NCBI GenBank assembly: GCA_030562195.1 | Contig: JAUJPP010000003.1 | Span: 14,787,398-14,851,397, forward strand | DNA: 64,000 nucleotides | Direction: 5' to 3' | Source: Nipponacmea schrenckii | Taxonomy: Eukaryota; Mollusca; Gastropoda; Lottiidae | Shown: piece after piece, positions 27,776-40,280 of the stretch | How positions within the stretch are numbered: the stretch's first letter is position 1 | Layout: each line of letters begins with the position of its first letter | Program-made: the position numbers and the translations under genes | Notes under the pieces: model-generated | What the model saw: only the letters and a program-made list of their open reading frames with translations | Told to the model about the DNA's origin: nothing | The model's database searches: none

Positions 27776-27918
27776 GAAAGGAAAAACTCACGTTTTAATC
27801 CCAATACTTTCTGTATGTCATTTACCTACTTGTTTAATATGTTTATAAAATAAAATCCTTGTATTATTGTATTATTTTCTTATATTATATGTATATCTAT
27901 GTGTTTATACATCTATCT

Positions 27919-28433
27919 TAGCAAAATTTCATCCATGATTGTTTTCTTATACAAAATGCTGTAAAGTGTGCGGGTAATTTCAAGTGTGATTCCCCCTTTT
28001 GGGAAATAATTCTAAATATCAAACATGTTTGATAATTTATGCCACGCGTGGAAAATAACTTACAGTGTGCGCTTAACATTAAGCCATTGGCTTACAACTT
28101 TCTCTTACTGCGCATGTCTGACGCCATTTTCTCATGACTGTTCAAGATGGAGGCGGCCATGGCTCATATGTCAACAAATGATTCCTTGTTAGAGGATAAT
28201 GAAGAACCTCTTTTGATGCTGACATGACATGCACAGTAAGAGAAAGTCGTAAGCAAATAGTTTAGTGTTACGCGCACACTGTAAGTTATTTTCCACACAT
28301 GGCATAAATTATAAAACGTGTTTGATATTTTGAATTCCGTCCAAAATAGAAGAAATCAGGCTAGTCAGGCTTGAAACCACTTGTACACTACAGAATTTTG
28401 TATAAGAAAACAATCACGAATCAAATTTTGCTA
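27919..28433. repeat. Foldback element with arms of about 205 bp
   Basis: 27919-28125 and 28225-28433 are near-complementary over their length (shared core GGAAAATAACTTACAGTGTG). The loop is about 100 bp and contains CAAGATGGAGGCGGCCATGG. No target duplication could be assigned. Confidence 0.85.
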
Positions 28434-29134
28434 AACGCTTAATTACTTTAGTAGATCTAACTGTTTTTAAATAATCAAATGCATCTTTATGGATAATTAC
28501 TTATTATATATATCTATTTATTTTTTATGTTATAGGACTATATTTCAGCACTGTTGAATAGAGCGAGCTCTTATTGGCCAAGTTTTAAATTTTATGTTCA
28601 TTCTAATCTAAGACCCCTTACGTAGAACAGTAGTATATTTATTTTACCTTTAAACAATCCCACACTCCCTCATTGCGACATCAACGAACGATTCTGCGAT
28701 TACTTTCAAATCTACTTACACTCCTTGCTGAAGCTAAATTCTGTAGGCCTCGACCTAATTCTTCTAAAACTATTGCTGAAGCTATTTCAAGTTGTTAATT
28801 TTGTTAGGGTGACTTTTTTGACTCCAATGTTAAAGAGTTCGTCAAATTCGTTCTACTTCCTTTATAAATTCCATCCACAGAGTGAACTGTGTGATCTCGT
28901 GTGGAGGTTTTGGGCATTGGACCTATCATTCGATGACTTTCTTGTATATTAGGCCTATAAATTTGTCGGGACAAAAGTCTATCAATAGATTTAGAAAAGA
29001 ATATTCCTTTCACCTGGTTCAAAATCTAAGGAAGGAGGAGCATTTGCTTACGGGAGTTCAAAATCGCCTTATCAGTAGGCTACTGCGTCGGTAGGCCTAG
29101 AGGTTAAGATGAACTTTCGGATTTTCCAGCCTTG
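28434..29134. other. No gene recognised
   Basis: Short ORFs on both strands without recognisable domains. Confidence 0.5.
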
Positions 29135-29355
29135 TTACTCTGTCTGTGATGAAGGTCAAGAGGGACTGACGTGGAGAAACGTCTGGTCGTTTGGATGGTA
29201 CATTAAACCGTGGCCATGTATTCTGCAGCCTGTAGGCCGTGCACGTACTGCTCGAAATCGCAAAAAGAGTAGGCTAATGTAGTGTCCTGAAAAAAAATTC
29301 CCTCATTGCACACTACATGGCGTTGCCCATCTTCACCAGCCTATAAGGACGTAAA
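29135..29355 (+). mobile_element. Diverged SINE body, plus orientation
   Basis: Contains ACATTAAACCGTGGCC, GTGTCCTGAAAAAAAATTCC and CATTGCACACTACATGGCGT, matching the reverse complement of the body at 35690-35965. Confidence 0.65.
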
Positions 29356-30230
29356 TCTCCATTTTTTCCTTCCATTTCGAAATCTAAACCATTTTCTTTC
29401 CTCTCAATGTACAATCACTAAAACGAACAAGACCCAGAGATCGAGGGGAGACAATCACTATAAAAGACTACATTAATCTTTCTTCATGAAAATACTGCAT
29501 AGGCCCACGCATTCTAGTTGGGAAACGGGGGATAATGTCCTCATCCAGAAAAGAGGCTTTCCCATCTTTGTTCCCCTCTCTCTCCCCCCCCCCCCATTAT
29601 ATGTCTGTATTATTTTAAATAGACTAGTTAAGGGTGTTATAAGAGATGCTTTCCTATAGAAGCACTGGCCTAGGTCACAAGTAGAGACTATATACAAATT
29701 TAAGTATACATCAATTGATAAGAGATTATCTACTTCTGAAAAAATTTACAAGATAAAGCAATAATATTTAAAAAAAAATGCAAAAGCGATTACTTCAGGG
29801 AGATAATGTACAAGAATATTACTCAGATTTTTATTCATTTTGTAAGCAGTCACTAAAGTTTGGTATAGAGATTAGAGAATTCATCCTAGAGTTCTTCTTA
29901 ATAAAAGCGTTTCACAATCACAGAGGCATTTTTAGCTGTATGTGGCGACAATAGTTGTAATTTCGTCATGTTGGATTTTTAGACCGCGAGGTACAACTGT
30001 TTGTAATTGCGCATCTAGAAACTCTCCCTTTGTAGTCGCCTCGTTATAGGTTTGATTGTTGTAGAGACTGATATCTTTTCTATGGACATAACAAGCCTTT
30101 CCCAGTGCCGAATTAATTTTCGTTGGCGTTTGATGAACATCTTAATTTTAAAAGCTAATCAGCCCTGGTCAGTAAATATGAAAAGGACAGGGGTTAATGA
30201 AATAGTACACAAATTGAGTAATATTTTTTT

Positions 30231-33200
30231 TCAAACAGGTACATAATTATCTCGATAAAATACCAAACGATTTTTAATAGTTGTCCATGAAAATAAAGGC
30301 CACTCAAATTCATTAGGCACACCATTATCACAATTAGATTCCAAGTATTTGAAGAAAGGCAACCATATTTTTTTGGCATCTCGTTTCATCAAGGACCGAT
30401 TATTTGTTAGGGTATGATAATACCTAAAAAATCCATATGTCAGGAAGAATGCTACCACAACATCTATAGAATAATGTTCATGACCAGCTAGTATGAAAAA
30501 CATACCAAATAAATTGAGTATCCAAGTTAAAATACACAAATGCCGTATACGAGTTTTATAAGAATCTGAAAAAGAAAAGAAGACATTACACATATTTTTA
30601 GAAGTTACATAACATGTTAGCCATCAGGATGATTCAAATATATATAAAATCATCAAACATACACCAACGCAAAATACTTTTAATGTACATTTCCGCCATG
30701 CTGAACTGACCTTCTAAAAGTCATGAGCTAGGCTCAATTTGTATGGCTCGTCTGTGTGTCAAATTGCGATACATGTATGATAATATCAAGTTGCCTAAAT
30801 AAGCAAATACACCAGAGAATCAAAATGATTAAACTACAAATGTTTCTTTCAATGGATAACATTCCTTCTGTTCGGTATCTGGCGAAATTGTGAAGTCATT
30901 GAAATATTCCATGGATCAAAAAGTCGTTTTAATTATTCTAAAACATGCATTGTTATATATGCATTGACAAATCGGGTCACAATTCAGAATATATGGAAAA
31001 TTTCGTCACAAAATCCCGTAGATATAATGGTCTATTTGTTGCAAATATGTAATGGAATGTCGAAATACCCATTATATATAATGTGTCATGTCTTCCATCA
31101 AAACGTATACTGATAATAATCAAATAATCAAATAATATTCATGTCTTCTCGTAATCGCTCCTCATAATTATCCTCAATTTATGTGTACGCTTCAAAATAT
31201 TTTATCTTTGAAGCCGTTGATTAATGTCGCCGGAGAAAATATTTGACATATATAAATTGTCTACACGGATGGGAAGATTCTCTAGCTATAGTACATATTC
31301 AACAGCCTTGAGCGTGATTTAGACTAATTCTGCATATTCGATCATATTACATTTTTAATCTTTTGCAACCACTCAATACGCTAGTAAAGGTGAGTATTTA
31401 TCAACATTAAGTGACAACGACCTCAAATCCTACGTTTGCTCTACAATGGGGAAAAGACACTGGGAGGTTTCGATCCTACAGATAAATACTAAAATCTCAT
31501 TAAACTAATAACTGAGGTAAACACATAAAAGGTTTTCACCTTCGATAAATCACTTCTAAATATGCACATTCATGTTTTTCCCTGAGAATTACTAGATTGT
31601 TTTGCTAGAATTTGTTATGATAAGGAATATTTAATTTTTTTCCTGGGAACATTTTCGACATTGCTTAAATTTTGAAAGTAATTAATCTATTATTTGATCT
31701 TAATGACTAAATGACTGCGTGATGCTCTAGGTGTCACGATTTCTGTTTTTTTTTTTCTTTTTCATTATTTGATTTAGAGTTGTAAGAACAATAACACCCT
31801 TTGTGGGTAACGATTTAACATCAAATCTAACAGTGACACTACCTTACTGCGAATGATATTGTTAATATTAGAGGTTAAGATGGTTGAAATAAAACAAGTT
31901 ACTATTCAATTAAAGGCATAGGGTTATATCGGAGTTCAAGGTTAGAATAATAATGATCTACAATATGTATTTCAATATCAGTACAGAGACACAAGGAACG
32001 GGTCAAACAGATTATATAACAGTTATAATATATACTTACACTCTATAATAGTAAGGTTGATAAGTGTCAAATTAACAGTGTGACCACTGAAAAACAAATC
32101 TCCACAAGTTCTTACACCACCAACAGAAAGACCAATACCTGATATAATATGAACAGCTTGTTGCAGTATAACTTGAGCACCAGTGTACTTCTGAAAGCAT
32201 ATAAGACAAGGAATAACAGTTAAGTTGCGATGGCCATCTGAGAGGGTTTACATGAAATATTTCAGATGATTATGACGATAACAGTTAAATCCATTGGGCA
32301 TTGATACGCCCAAATGTGGAGTAAATAATCACTTGAGATATGCTCTATCCGCCGAAATAATTTGGAGATTCTAGAGAAGTGTTTGCAATCAAAATTAAGA
32401 ATGGATTACAGAACTAAAATAGCTTTCTCAGAAATTCCCAATCGTGAGCTACCTTATATTTATATTGGTGTACAATATAAATAATTATCGGCCCTAAAGA
32501 ATATTTGATACTGACCGGGGACCTAGGTAAAGAAATAAAGAAATATATAAAACTTACTTTACAATATTTATAAAGATGAACACCTGGTACAGACAAAGAC
32601 GTAAGAAGGATAGTAAACAATCTTAAAAACATCAAAGTGCCTTGCATATAGAAAAACCTCCGTAATAGCACCGACCTGAAGTAGTAAGTAGCAATAAAAT
32701 AAATTTTTAAAGTTTAGTGTACTTCACAATAACTAGAGATCCTGAATAAGTTTGAAAATCGTTACAGAAAATATCGGAAACATCGCCAATTTTCATTACC
32801 GAATGTTTTCAGTGGCCCTTTAAGTTAGTATTTGGTAGGCCTATTACATTATTAGATGCTTTCGACCACGTTTACATAGTGCCTTAGGGAGTGCTCGGTT
32901 CTGGAGAGGTCTGAATGCAGCATTACTGTATTCGTATTAGACAACAATCATAATATCTTATACTAAACGTAATTGTAAAAAGCAGAAGGATGACGTAAGA
33001 TATTATTCAGTAGCTGTGATAGCTGAAACGAACTTGCTTTTTTGTACAGATATAGAGCTGTGAATACCTAATTGTCTCCTACATTACTCTTAACATTATT
33101 AATAAATATACAGAATTTGATTCAGAATTGGCCTTGAAACACGTACCATAACCACAAACGATGCCTTATTGACACACTCATAAAAAGAGATAGACCTTAA

Positions 33201-35280
33201 AAAATCGTTATAAATGGTCGATTTATATCACCTAAATACTAATAATTATATAATAGAATATAATATGATTAGTGGTGATCAATGACAAATGTGTCAATTT
33301 TCTTTAATTACTTGTACCGGTAAACAAAATGTTATCTACGGAAACAGGGATGTGAAACGGGTTAGTCATCGTATTCATTAACAGATATGAGTGTATACTC
33401 ATGTCAGAAATTCAATACAGGATTTTATATTACTTAAAATATTCAGTTCCCTGTCTCCCCCTATAACAATAACATGTATGTCATCTAGCATCTTTCGACT
33501 CAAAATACATATTTGTGTCTGGATAAGATCTATAAAACCTATTATTGATAAAATATATATAAAAGCTTATATTTTTGATCGTTTTTCGTTGTAATAATAA
33601 TAAATTCTTTATTTTACATGGGTCAGAAAAAAGAAAAAAATCGAAAATACATAATATCTCAATGGACAGAGTAAAATAGATGGAATTTTTTCACAAACAA
33701 AATTTCTTTTTTTTATCGATAAATTTATATTTTCAAATCTCAACATGAATACGAATATTACTTTGCGTTTTGTTAGAAACTTAAACGGTACCGGAACTAT
33801 AGTAGGTTTTGTCATAAGTATGTCATGACGCATTAATGTTTGGACTTTCCACCATAATTCTGTTTAAAATAGGGTTTTATTCTTTGAAAGAAAAAAAGAA
33901 AAAAATCGAAAATACATAATATCTCAATGGACAGAGTAAAATAGATGGAATTTTTTCACAAACAAAATTTCTTTTTTTTATCGATAAATTTATATTTTCA
34001 AATCTCAACATGAATACGAATATTACTTTGCGTTTTGTTAGAAACTTAAACGGTACCGGAACTATAGTAGGTTTTGTCATAAGTATGTCATGACGCATTA
34101 ATGTTTGGACTTTCCACCATAATTCTGTTTAAAATAGGGTTTTATTCTTTGATCATAAGAATAAAAAAATCCACTCAATGATGGTTTGTCATGAATTTAG
34201 TTTCCCCATACAATGCTTATTTTTCAGTTTCCGTATTTGATAAATAAATGAATTAAAATTATTGAGGAGAAATTTTCTAACACTTGTACATGTAAGAGAT
34301 GTGTGAAAATTCAGTTTTTTTTAGTAATATGTGTTCATACAATATATAACTGTAATGACAATGTGTTAATGTTATAAGCTGATTTACTTGAGTGCAATCA
34401 ATACAAAATGTGAGTGATTTTGAATCATTCTTATTTAGAAAGTTTTTTCATACTTATAAGACTAAGGTATTGGCAAGTTTAGAAATATATAAGCTTATTT
34501 TCTTTGATTTAGGTCAGTCGAAAAACAAGATTTACATATAGTCTCAGCAATGTGAATTTAGGTTTGTATGGTATTCTACTATCCAAAACACATTGCCATG
34601 TCATGACATCTCGTGGTATATGTATATTGCCTGTAGGTATATAAAACTTACGAAACAGACGACGGAATGTGTATAACCTATGAGCACTAAAGAATTTAAA
34701 TAGAATCTTACCTGTATTTATGAAAGAGAGAGAGGCTTAAAGCAATACTAATCATAACTATATATATTATCTCACTGGCTTTAAACGCCCATGGAACAAA
34801 GGCAACATTGTCTAAGAACAAATCTGGTAGGGGAGGATTCCTATGAATATCTGGAACTCGGTTATCACAAATAACAATGCCAATAGCTACTATAAAAGAT
34901 ACACTCAGAGCATATACAAAACATAATACTAGTTTGAGAATTTCATTTTGAGTATCATTATTATTTCTATCATACGAGTTTGAGAACCTTTTTCTGTTAG
35001 TTTTAAATCCATCAATAACCGTATCAGCTACATGGTACTTCTTTAATCTACACTCAATATCTTCCTCTTTCAGCTGGCCAAGTTTTAAAGAGAGTTTTTT
35101 CACATGTCCTAATACTTGAATGTTGAGGGGTGGATTCTTTAAGTCATCCTCTGTTAAAGTTAATAAAGCAGGTCCATCAACCTTATGCTGGTCACAAAGT
35201 AGAGGGACATAATCTTCCAATCCATTTTCATTTAACCAATTCCCAACGTCGTCACAATTCCACGATTTCACATTACACAT
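30231..35280 (-). CDS. SAMD8-like: Sphingomyelin synthase-related protein, copy A (SAM domain + 4 coding exons)
   Basis: Coding exons: 35280-34712, 32675-32558, 32190-32040, 30565-30231, all GT-AG, total 390 aa with stop TGA at 30233-30231. Residues 5-75 or so are a SAM domain ([38 protein letters not shown]). Two membrane segments follow in exon 1, with the lumen-loop motif [12 protein letters not shown]. Exon 3 has the family motif CGDLFFSGHT and exon 4 has [13 protein letters not shown]. Together these supply the His-His-Asp catalytic triad of the sphingomyelin synthase/LPP fold. Known SMSr proteins sit in the ER and make ceramide phosphoethanolamine; the substrate here is inferred. A paralogue (copy B) lies 13.5 kb away on the same strand with the same intron phases. 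Intron 1 contains a recent 265-bp tandem duplication. The C-terminus is about 25 residues shorter overall than copy B. Confidence 0.9.
33623..34152. repeat. 265-bp tandem duplication in intron 1 of SMSr copy A
   Basis: 33623-33887 is repeated head-to-tail at 33888-34152 with almost no differences outside an A-rich junction, so the duplication is recent. It gives two look-alike small ORFs, not genes. Confidence 0.92.
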
Positions 35281-35689
35281 ACTGTACTGAAAGATGAAAA
35301 TAAACTAGACTAGACTACATCAACCTATAAACTACAACATTTGTGCGTGATGTATACAGCGCATTTGGCCAAGTAAACACGACATGAGCCGCGTACAAAT
35401 ATGAAGTTGATACTGTACTGTTATAGGGTAAATGTTAACAGTGAATGACCAAGTAGTGACTAATTCATCTGGTTTAATTGGCCAATTATATGTACTACAT
35501 ATCTTTAAAGTCTACCCATTCAATTAATTAATAACTCATGAGAAAATATTGTTACTCGTTTAGTTTCATTCAATAAGATGATTTTAATCTTTTTAATCAT
35601 AAAACGACCTTTATGGAGTAAAGTGTGTAATTTTGTATCATTAAACATTAAAGTAACGTAAGCACAGGCACACGATGTTTAGGAATGAA

Positions 35690-35965
35690 TAGAGTTTTAC
35701 GTCCTACTTTTCTGCACCTTATGGGCTAATGAAGACGGGCAACGCCATGCAGTGTGCTATGAGGGAAATTTTGTCAGGACAGCAGCATTAGTCTGCCATT
35801 TTTCGATCTCCAACTGTCGATGGATCTTTAACGCGCACAGCCTGTGCACACGGGGCTTCAGTTTATTGTCTCATCCGAACGGAACGACTAGATGCTTTTT
35901 CCATGTCTGTCCCCCCGACCTGCATCACTGACAAGGGGAAAGCGGGCTGAAAAACTGAAATACTG
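35690..35965 (-). mobile_element. 5'-truncated copy of the same SINE family
   Basis: Shares the body of the SINE at 36098-36433 (CAACTGTCGATGGATCTTTA, ACCTGCATCACTGACA, CACCTTATGGGCTAATGAAG) without the tRNA-like head. Confidence 0.75.
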
Positions 35966-36097
35966 GAACACAATCTACTGATTGCTACTCCTTTTTTTTT
36001 TTTGCACATTACGATCATCAATCCACATTGTCACCATCAGGTGAAATAGGGAAATATAAGAAGGTATCTAGACGAGCGTAATAAGGTGATTTGCAAA

Positions 36098-36433
36098 GTT
36101 TTGTTGCACCTAATGAGCTAATGAAGCCATGCAAGGTGCAATGAGGAAAATTTGCTTGGACAACTACATAAGCCTACTCATTTTGCGATTTCCAACTGTC
36201 GAGGGATATTTATCGTGCAGTCTGTAGCACGCGGGGCCTCGGTTTATTGTCCCGTCCGAATGACATTAGAAACATGTTTTCCATGTCAGCCCCTCCGACA
36301 TGCATCACTGACACGTGTAACCGGGTTAAAATACAAGTTTATCTCGACCTTTGCAGGGATCGAACCATAGACCTTCAGAAGTTTCTCTCGACCTTTGCAA
36401 GCATCTAACTCAGTGAGCCACCGCGGCTCCCAG
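36098..36433 (-). mobile_element. Full-length tRNA-derived SINE with 13-bp TSD
   Basis: On the minus strand it starts GGGAGCCGCGGTGGCTCACT and carries a B box GGTTCGATCCC, then a long conserved body (GTCAGTGATGCATGTCGG, GTCATTCGGACGGGACAATA). GGTGATTTGCAAA is duplicated exactly at 36085-36097 and 36434-36446. Confidence 0.87.
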
Positions 36434-37364
36434 GGTGATTTGCAAAATAATTATAGAAGTAGTTTTACAAGATGTTGTCACGGTAAGCCAACCTTTAAGT
36501 ATTCATTAATATATCAACAGCTGGTTTGAAAGTAAGATATGGATAATAATGAATTGTTATGAATAAATATAATATTCACACATTAAAGTAGGTCATTCTC
36601 GGTCATTCTAGCATTGTTTGTTTTCAAATATGACAACCATTTTTAGTTACACGCAATTCTATCCTATATTTCTCAAATGTAGAATAGCTGAGGTTTCAGG
36701 CAACGATTATTTCAATTGTGTTCTATAAATATTGTTATATATATGATCGCGATTTCAATCAAACAACTAGAGCTGTGAACACCACCGAGTCCTACTAAGA
36801 TTTGCCCCCTTATCGACAGGTGTTGTTGGTTTTGAGAAGGTTTGATCGACAGGTGATGTGTTTTAGCTACTAGTATGCGTTCCTTGTTTTATCCCCTTGT
36901 TTCACCCCCTTGTATCCATTACAGGTGTTGTTGGTTTTGAGAAGGTCTGATCCATGCCGGAGTTCGGTGAGCTGTTAGGCTTGAGTAGGTGTTAGTCTCT
37001 GATTATTAGTCACGTTTTCGCTCATAATTAGTATTAGGTAGGGCATAAGCTCAACCAATATAAGCTTGTACCCTCATTCGTGTCTCTCTCGTCAAATTTA
37101 CGGCAGGCTTATGTAAAGTTCGTTAGGCTTCATGCTAGGTTTAATATGATTTTTTAGGGTTGCTGGCCGGCATATTATTTCCATCGATTTCCGTGTAAGG
37201 CTTTCACTACGGCCATTACGGTTGTAACTTTATCTGCGTTAGGAATACGAGTGTGGGACTAAAAGGCTCCGAATAAAACTATCCAATATAGTTTATTAAG
37301 GAAGGAGTTAGGTAATTGTTTTGAATGTGTGTGATAGTGTATGACTGTTTGCGTGAGTAGTATT

Positions 37365-37437
37365 AGAGTATTTAGATTTCCGGCATCCCTCCATTTCGTT
37401 ATACTCCACTCCGGTCTACCGGAAATCTAAATACTCT
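37365..37437. repeat. Perfect 19-bp inverted repeat upstream of the PLA2-like ORF
   Basis: Arms at 37365-37383 and 37419-37437 are exact reverse complements (AGAGTATTTAGATTTCCGG), separated by 35 bases. They could fold into a stem-loop 32 bp before the ATG, either as a structured leader or as a leftover terminal hairpin. Confidence 0.85.
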
Positions 37438-37468
37438 ATGACTTTTTTAGAATAAATAGACCAAAAAA

Positions 37469-37990
37469 ATGTCTTTAATAAATATAAACTCCCCTAAAAT
37501 CTATTTAGGATCAGGGGACATTCAGAAATCTCTAACTAAACTTCCCGGTTTTCCATGGGCTAAATATAAAGGTGAGAAACATCTTCCAGGTCATAATTAC
37601 ACTGGTCCGGGAACTAGGTTAGATTTACGACTAGATGAAAATGATAATCCAAAACCAGGTGAAGAACCTGTTAATAGAGTTGATGCTGCAGCACTTAAAC
37701 ACGACAAACTATACAGAAATGAAGACTTACAATTTCGACACGAAGCAGACAAACAAATGATTAAAGAATTAGAATCCATTCCAAATCCTACTTTTAGAGA
37801 AAAAGTTGAAAGAGCATTAATCATTAATCTATATATTATTTCTGGACACATGCATGTGATGAATTCAAAGAAAGGAGTATGGAGATTTCATGAATTAATG
37901 TATTTTTGCCTAGGTTTCACCATCTTCCATCTTTATTTATCTATTAGGTGGTATGACAATAGTAGTTCTATCCATAAAGAGTCTCTTTGA
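37469..37990 (+). CDS. Phospholipase A2-like ORF of the parvovirus VP1 type (endogenous virus or mobile-element gene)
   Basis: An uninterrupted 173-codon ORF starting after an A-rich run. Residues about 42-105 match the secreted-PLA2-like domain best known from the unique N-terminal part of parvovirus capsid protein VP1. A calcium-loop-like NYTGPGTRLD is followed, after a charged linker, by the catalytic helix motif DAAALKHDKLY with the His-Asp pair. Then comes FRHEADKQMIKEL. Related ORFs occur scattered in invertebrate genomes and in virus-like elements. The last 45 residues or so contain a hydrophobic stretch and look unlike the rest, so the native 3' end may be lost and replaced by flank. 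No capsid or replication gene was seen nearby. A perfect 19-bp inverted repeat lies just upstream, and a Ty3/gypsy remnant starts 20 bp downstream. The domain call is from motif recognition; origin and function are inference. Confidence 0.65.
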   Translation: MSLININSPKIYLGSGDIQKSLTKLPGFPWAKYKGEKHLPGHNYTGPGTRLDLRLDENDNPKPGEEPVNRVDAAALKHDKLYRNEDLQFRHEADKQMIKELESIPNPTFREKVERALIINLYIISGHMHVMNSKKGVWRFHELMYFCLGFTIFHLYLSIRWYDNSSSIHKESL

Positions 37991-38009
37991 GACGGGAATT
38001 CTTATTGGT

Positions 38010-40280
38010 TTTTTTTTTTTGGTGCTGACTTGATTCCAAATGATAGTCGCAGTTGAAGTAGTATTCAACGGTGAGTGCTGAGGGCTAGCCTTTTTGGCTC
38101 TCAGGAGTCAACATGATTTGGTTGTAGGCATCAGCAAGGTCAATCTTGGTATATCCAAATCTACCTCCTAATTTCTGGCATTGGATGACGATGATCTTCT
38201 AACTGATCATTAATAACAACAGAGTAGTCACCGCAAATTCGAAGCTTAGGTTTTGAAGTGCCTGTAGAACCTGTTTTCCTTATTGGTACCACTGGTGTTC
38301 CATAAGTGTTAAACTGGACTAGCTTCCAGACTCCTTTGGCGATACCTTCTTAGAAACATTTTGCGCTTTCGCACCAGATTTGAACTTCACATCTAGTTCA
38401 AAATCCTTTAGGCATCCCAATTCATCTTTAAAAAAGATCTGGAAATTCGTCTCAGATGGTGCGGCAATCTTGTTGAAGGGCAGCATAAGTCTTGTCCGAG
38501 GTTGCTGAATGTTGAACTTTTACACTCGCACTCTTATTTTTGGTTGTTTATGCTTTTAATTCCCAGAGCATTGTCCACTGAAATCACCAGTGCCTGGATG
38601 GCATTACGTCCCAGCAAGTTTAGATCGGAGATCTTTGTAACAATGTAAGAATCTGAGCTTTCATTTCCAATTTTAGGATCTGTTCGTTGAGTGTTGAAGG
38701 TTCCCAACACTGGCATGTTGTGTTGACTGGCAGATTCATCTTTATGTGTGAACTCTTCTAGTTTAGGTTTTCCATGTTGTTTCCAGATCGGCAACTAGAC
38801 AAAATATCTGTTTCTAGTTCCATGGTAAACTCGTGGAACTTCACCAAGAATCGCTTTAATTAGCTCAGATTTCCTTATTTTCTTCATTGAAGCTTCTGTG
38901 TGATTCGATTCTGTTGTTTCTTCTTGCAAACAGCTTCAAGGTGTCCTTTCTTCTCACTTAGAGTCTTTGTAAGGACTTTATGACCTTTTCCGCATCGGTA
39001 GCATTTGACCTCCTCGTGTGTGGGTTTAGGTTGTTGATGGCCTTAATGTTGATTCATTTTGCTGTTCTGCTTAACTTTGTTCACTGGTTTTGGCTTGGAA
39101 GCATGTACGGTACCTTGAAAAAATTTAGTTGATCGCCTCGTATTTTGAAGAGTGCCTAAAGAACCGCTTCATTTTTAACAGAACATATGAATCGTTGTCG
39201 GTGTGCTTTGTCCTGGGAATTCGTTATAGATTGGAAATCACGTGTAGCTGCGTCTTGACATATACGTGCTGCCAATTCTTGAATTGTTTCCCCTGGGTTT
39301 CGTTGCATATCACTCCAGAATTTGAATCGTTCACGCACAATGAAACGATTTGGATCAAACTGTTCTTAAATAAAATTCTCAAGTTCATCCATTTCCAATA
39401 TGTGAATGTCTTTAGGTGGTTCCATTTGAGTAGCCAAGGAAGACAGTCGTTTGTAGACTTCCGTAGTTTGTTTTGTCAACAACACTTGTGCAGTTCAGCT
39501 TTCGGGTACTGCATTTGTTTCCAGAAAAGTGGAGAATCGTGAATAATAATCAGGCCAAAGTTCAGTTGTTGGATCAAATGAAACAAATGCTGACACAGAT
39601 GTTGTAAGAGTTTTTACAGAGGAAGTTGGCTCACCGTTAGATTTTAAAACTAATTTCATTAATGTGTCCATTTCTTGTCTGGCTTGAATCTCCATTTGCT
39701 CTCTTTTGTGTCTCCATTTGCTCTCTTTGTTGTCTAGCTTGAATCTCCATTTGCCCTCTTTGAACCTTTATTTGTTCAGAAAGGAGTTTAATCAATTCTG
39801 TAGATTCTGCCATGTTTAAACTTTCTGTCATTAACCACCGTTTTCCAGAAAATGATTAGGTAAATCCTAGTAGTAATCCTTTTGTAGGTATCCTGTCGGC
39901 GATGCCAAATTTCTGTTGTATTTCTTTCTCGAAACTCGTAGAATAGAGACACACAGATCAAAAAGTAACGGTAGATTTATTTAATCCAATAATGAATGCA
40001 CAACGAAGCAACAATAATCCAAATATAAGCACAATATATTAAACACAAAGTGTAATACAAAACTCATACATACAGTAAGTAAGCACTTTAATTGAATCCC
40101 CCTAGGCCTATTTATAGCAAAACCTATATTTCTAGAACAATATAGAAGTCAATTTAACAATCCATGAGTAATTAATTGTTGCATATCATATTGCATCATA
40201 ATATTAGTTGATAAGCCTTTAGCAACTTCTGGAAAGATAATCGCTAAAGTTCTAGAATAATCTGGGTTAGTACCATTACA
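38010..40280 (-). mobile_element. Ty3/gypsy retrotransposon remnant: 5' LTR, gag, protease, partial RT
   Basis: On the minus strand the LTR spans 40280-39914. A primer-binding-site-like sequence follows (TTGGCATCGCCGACAGG at about 39909-39893). Then come gag fragments (MAESTELIKLLSEQIKVQ; FDPTTELWPDYYSRF; FWSDMQRNPGETIQELAARI) and a rearranged zinc knuckle (CYRCGKGH ... GHLEAVC). Next are the retropepsin C-terminal part (DLNLLGRNAIQAL at about 38620) and the N-terminal RT region (GTPVVPIRKTG, FGYTKIDLADAYNQI at about 38150). Several frameshifts and stops break it. It stops inside RT near 38010; integrase, RNase H and the second LTR are missing. It is a dead, 3'-truncated copy. Confidence 0.85.
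39914..40280 (-). repeat. LTR of the gypsy remnant
   Basis: Begins TGTTGTATTTC and ends CCATTACA on the plus strand. It matches the solo LTR at 9904-10284 with scattered substitutions and a short deletion near 40107. Confidence 0.88.

Noticed and set aside
33609..34098. Two similar 73-74-codon minus-strand ORFs
   Set aside because: Produced by the 265-bp intron duplication; low-complexity, no homology recognised.
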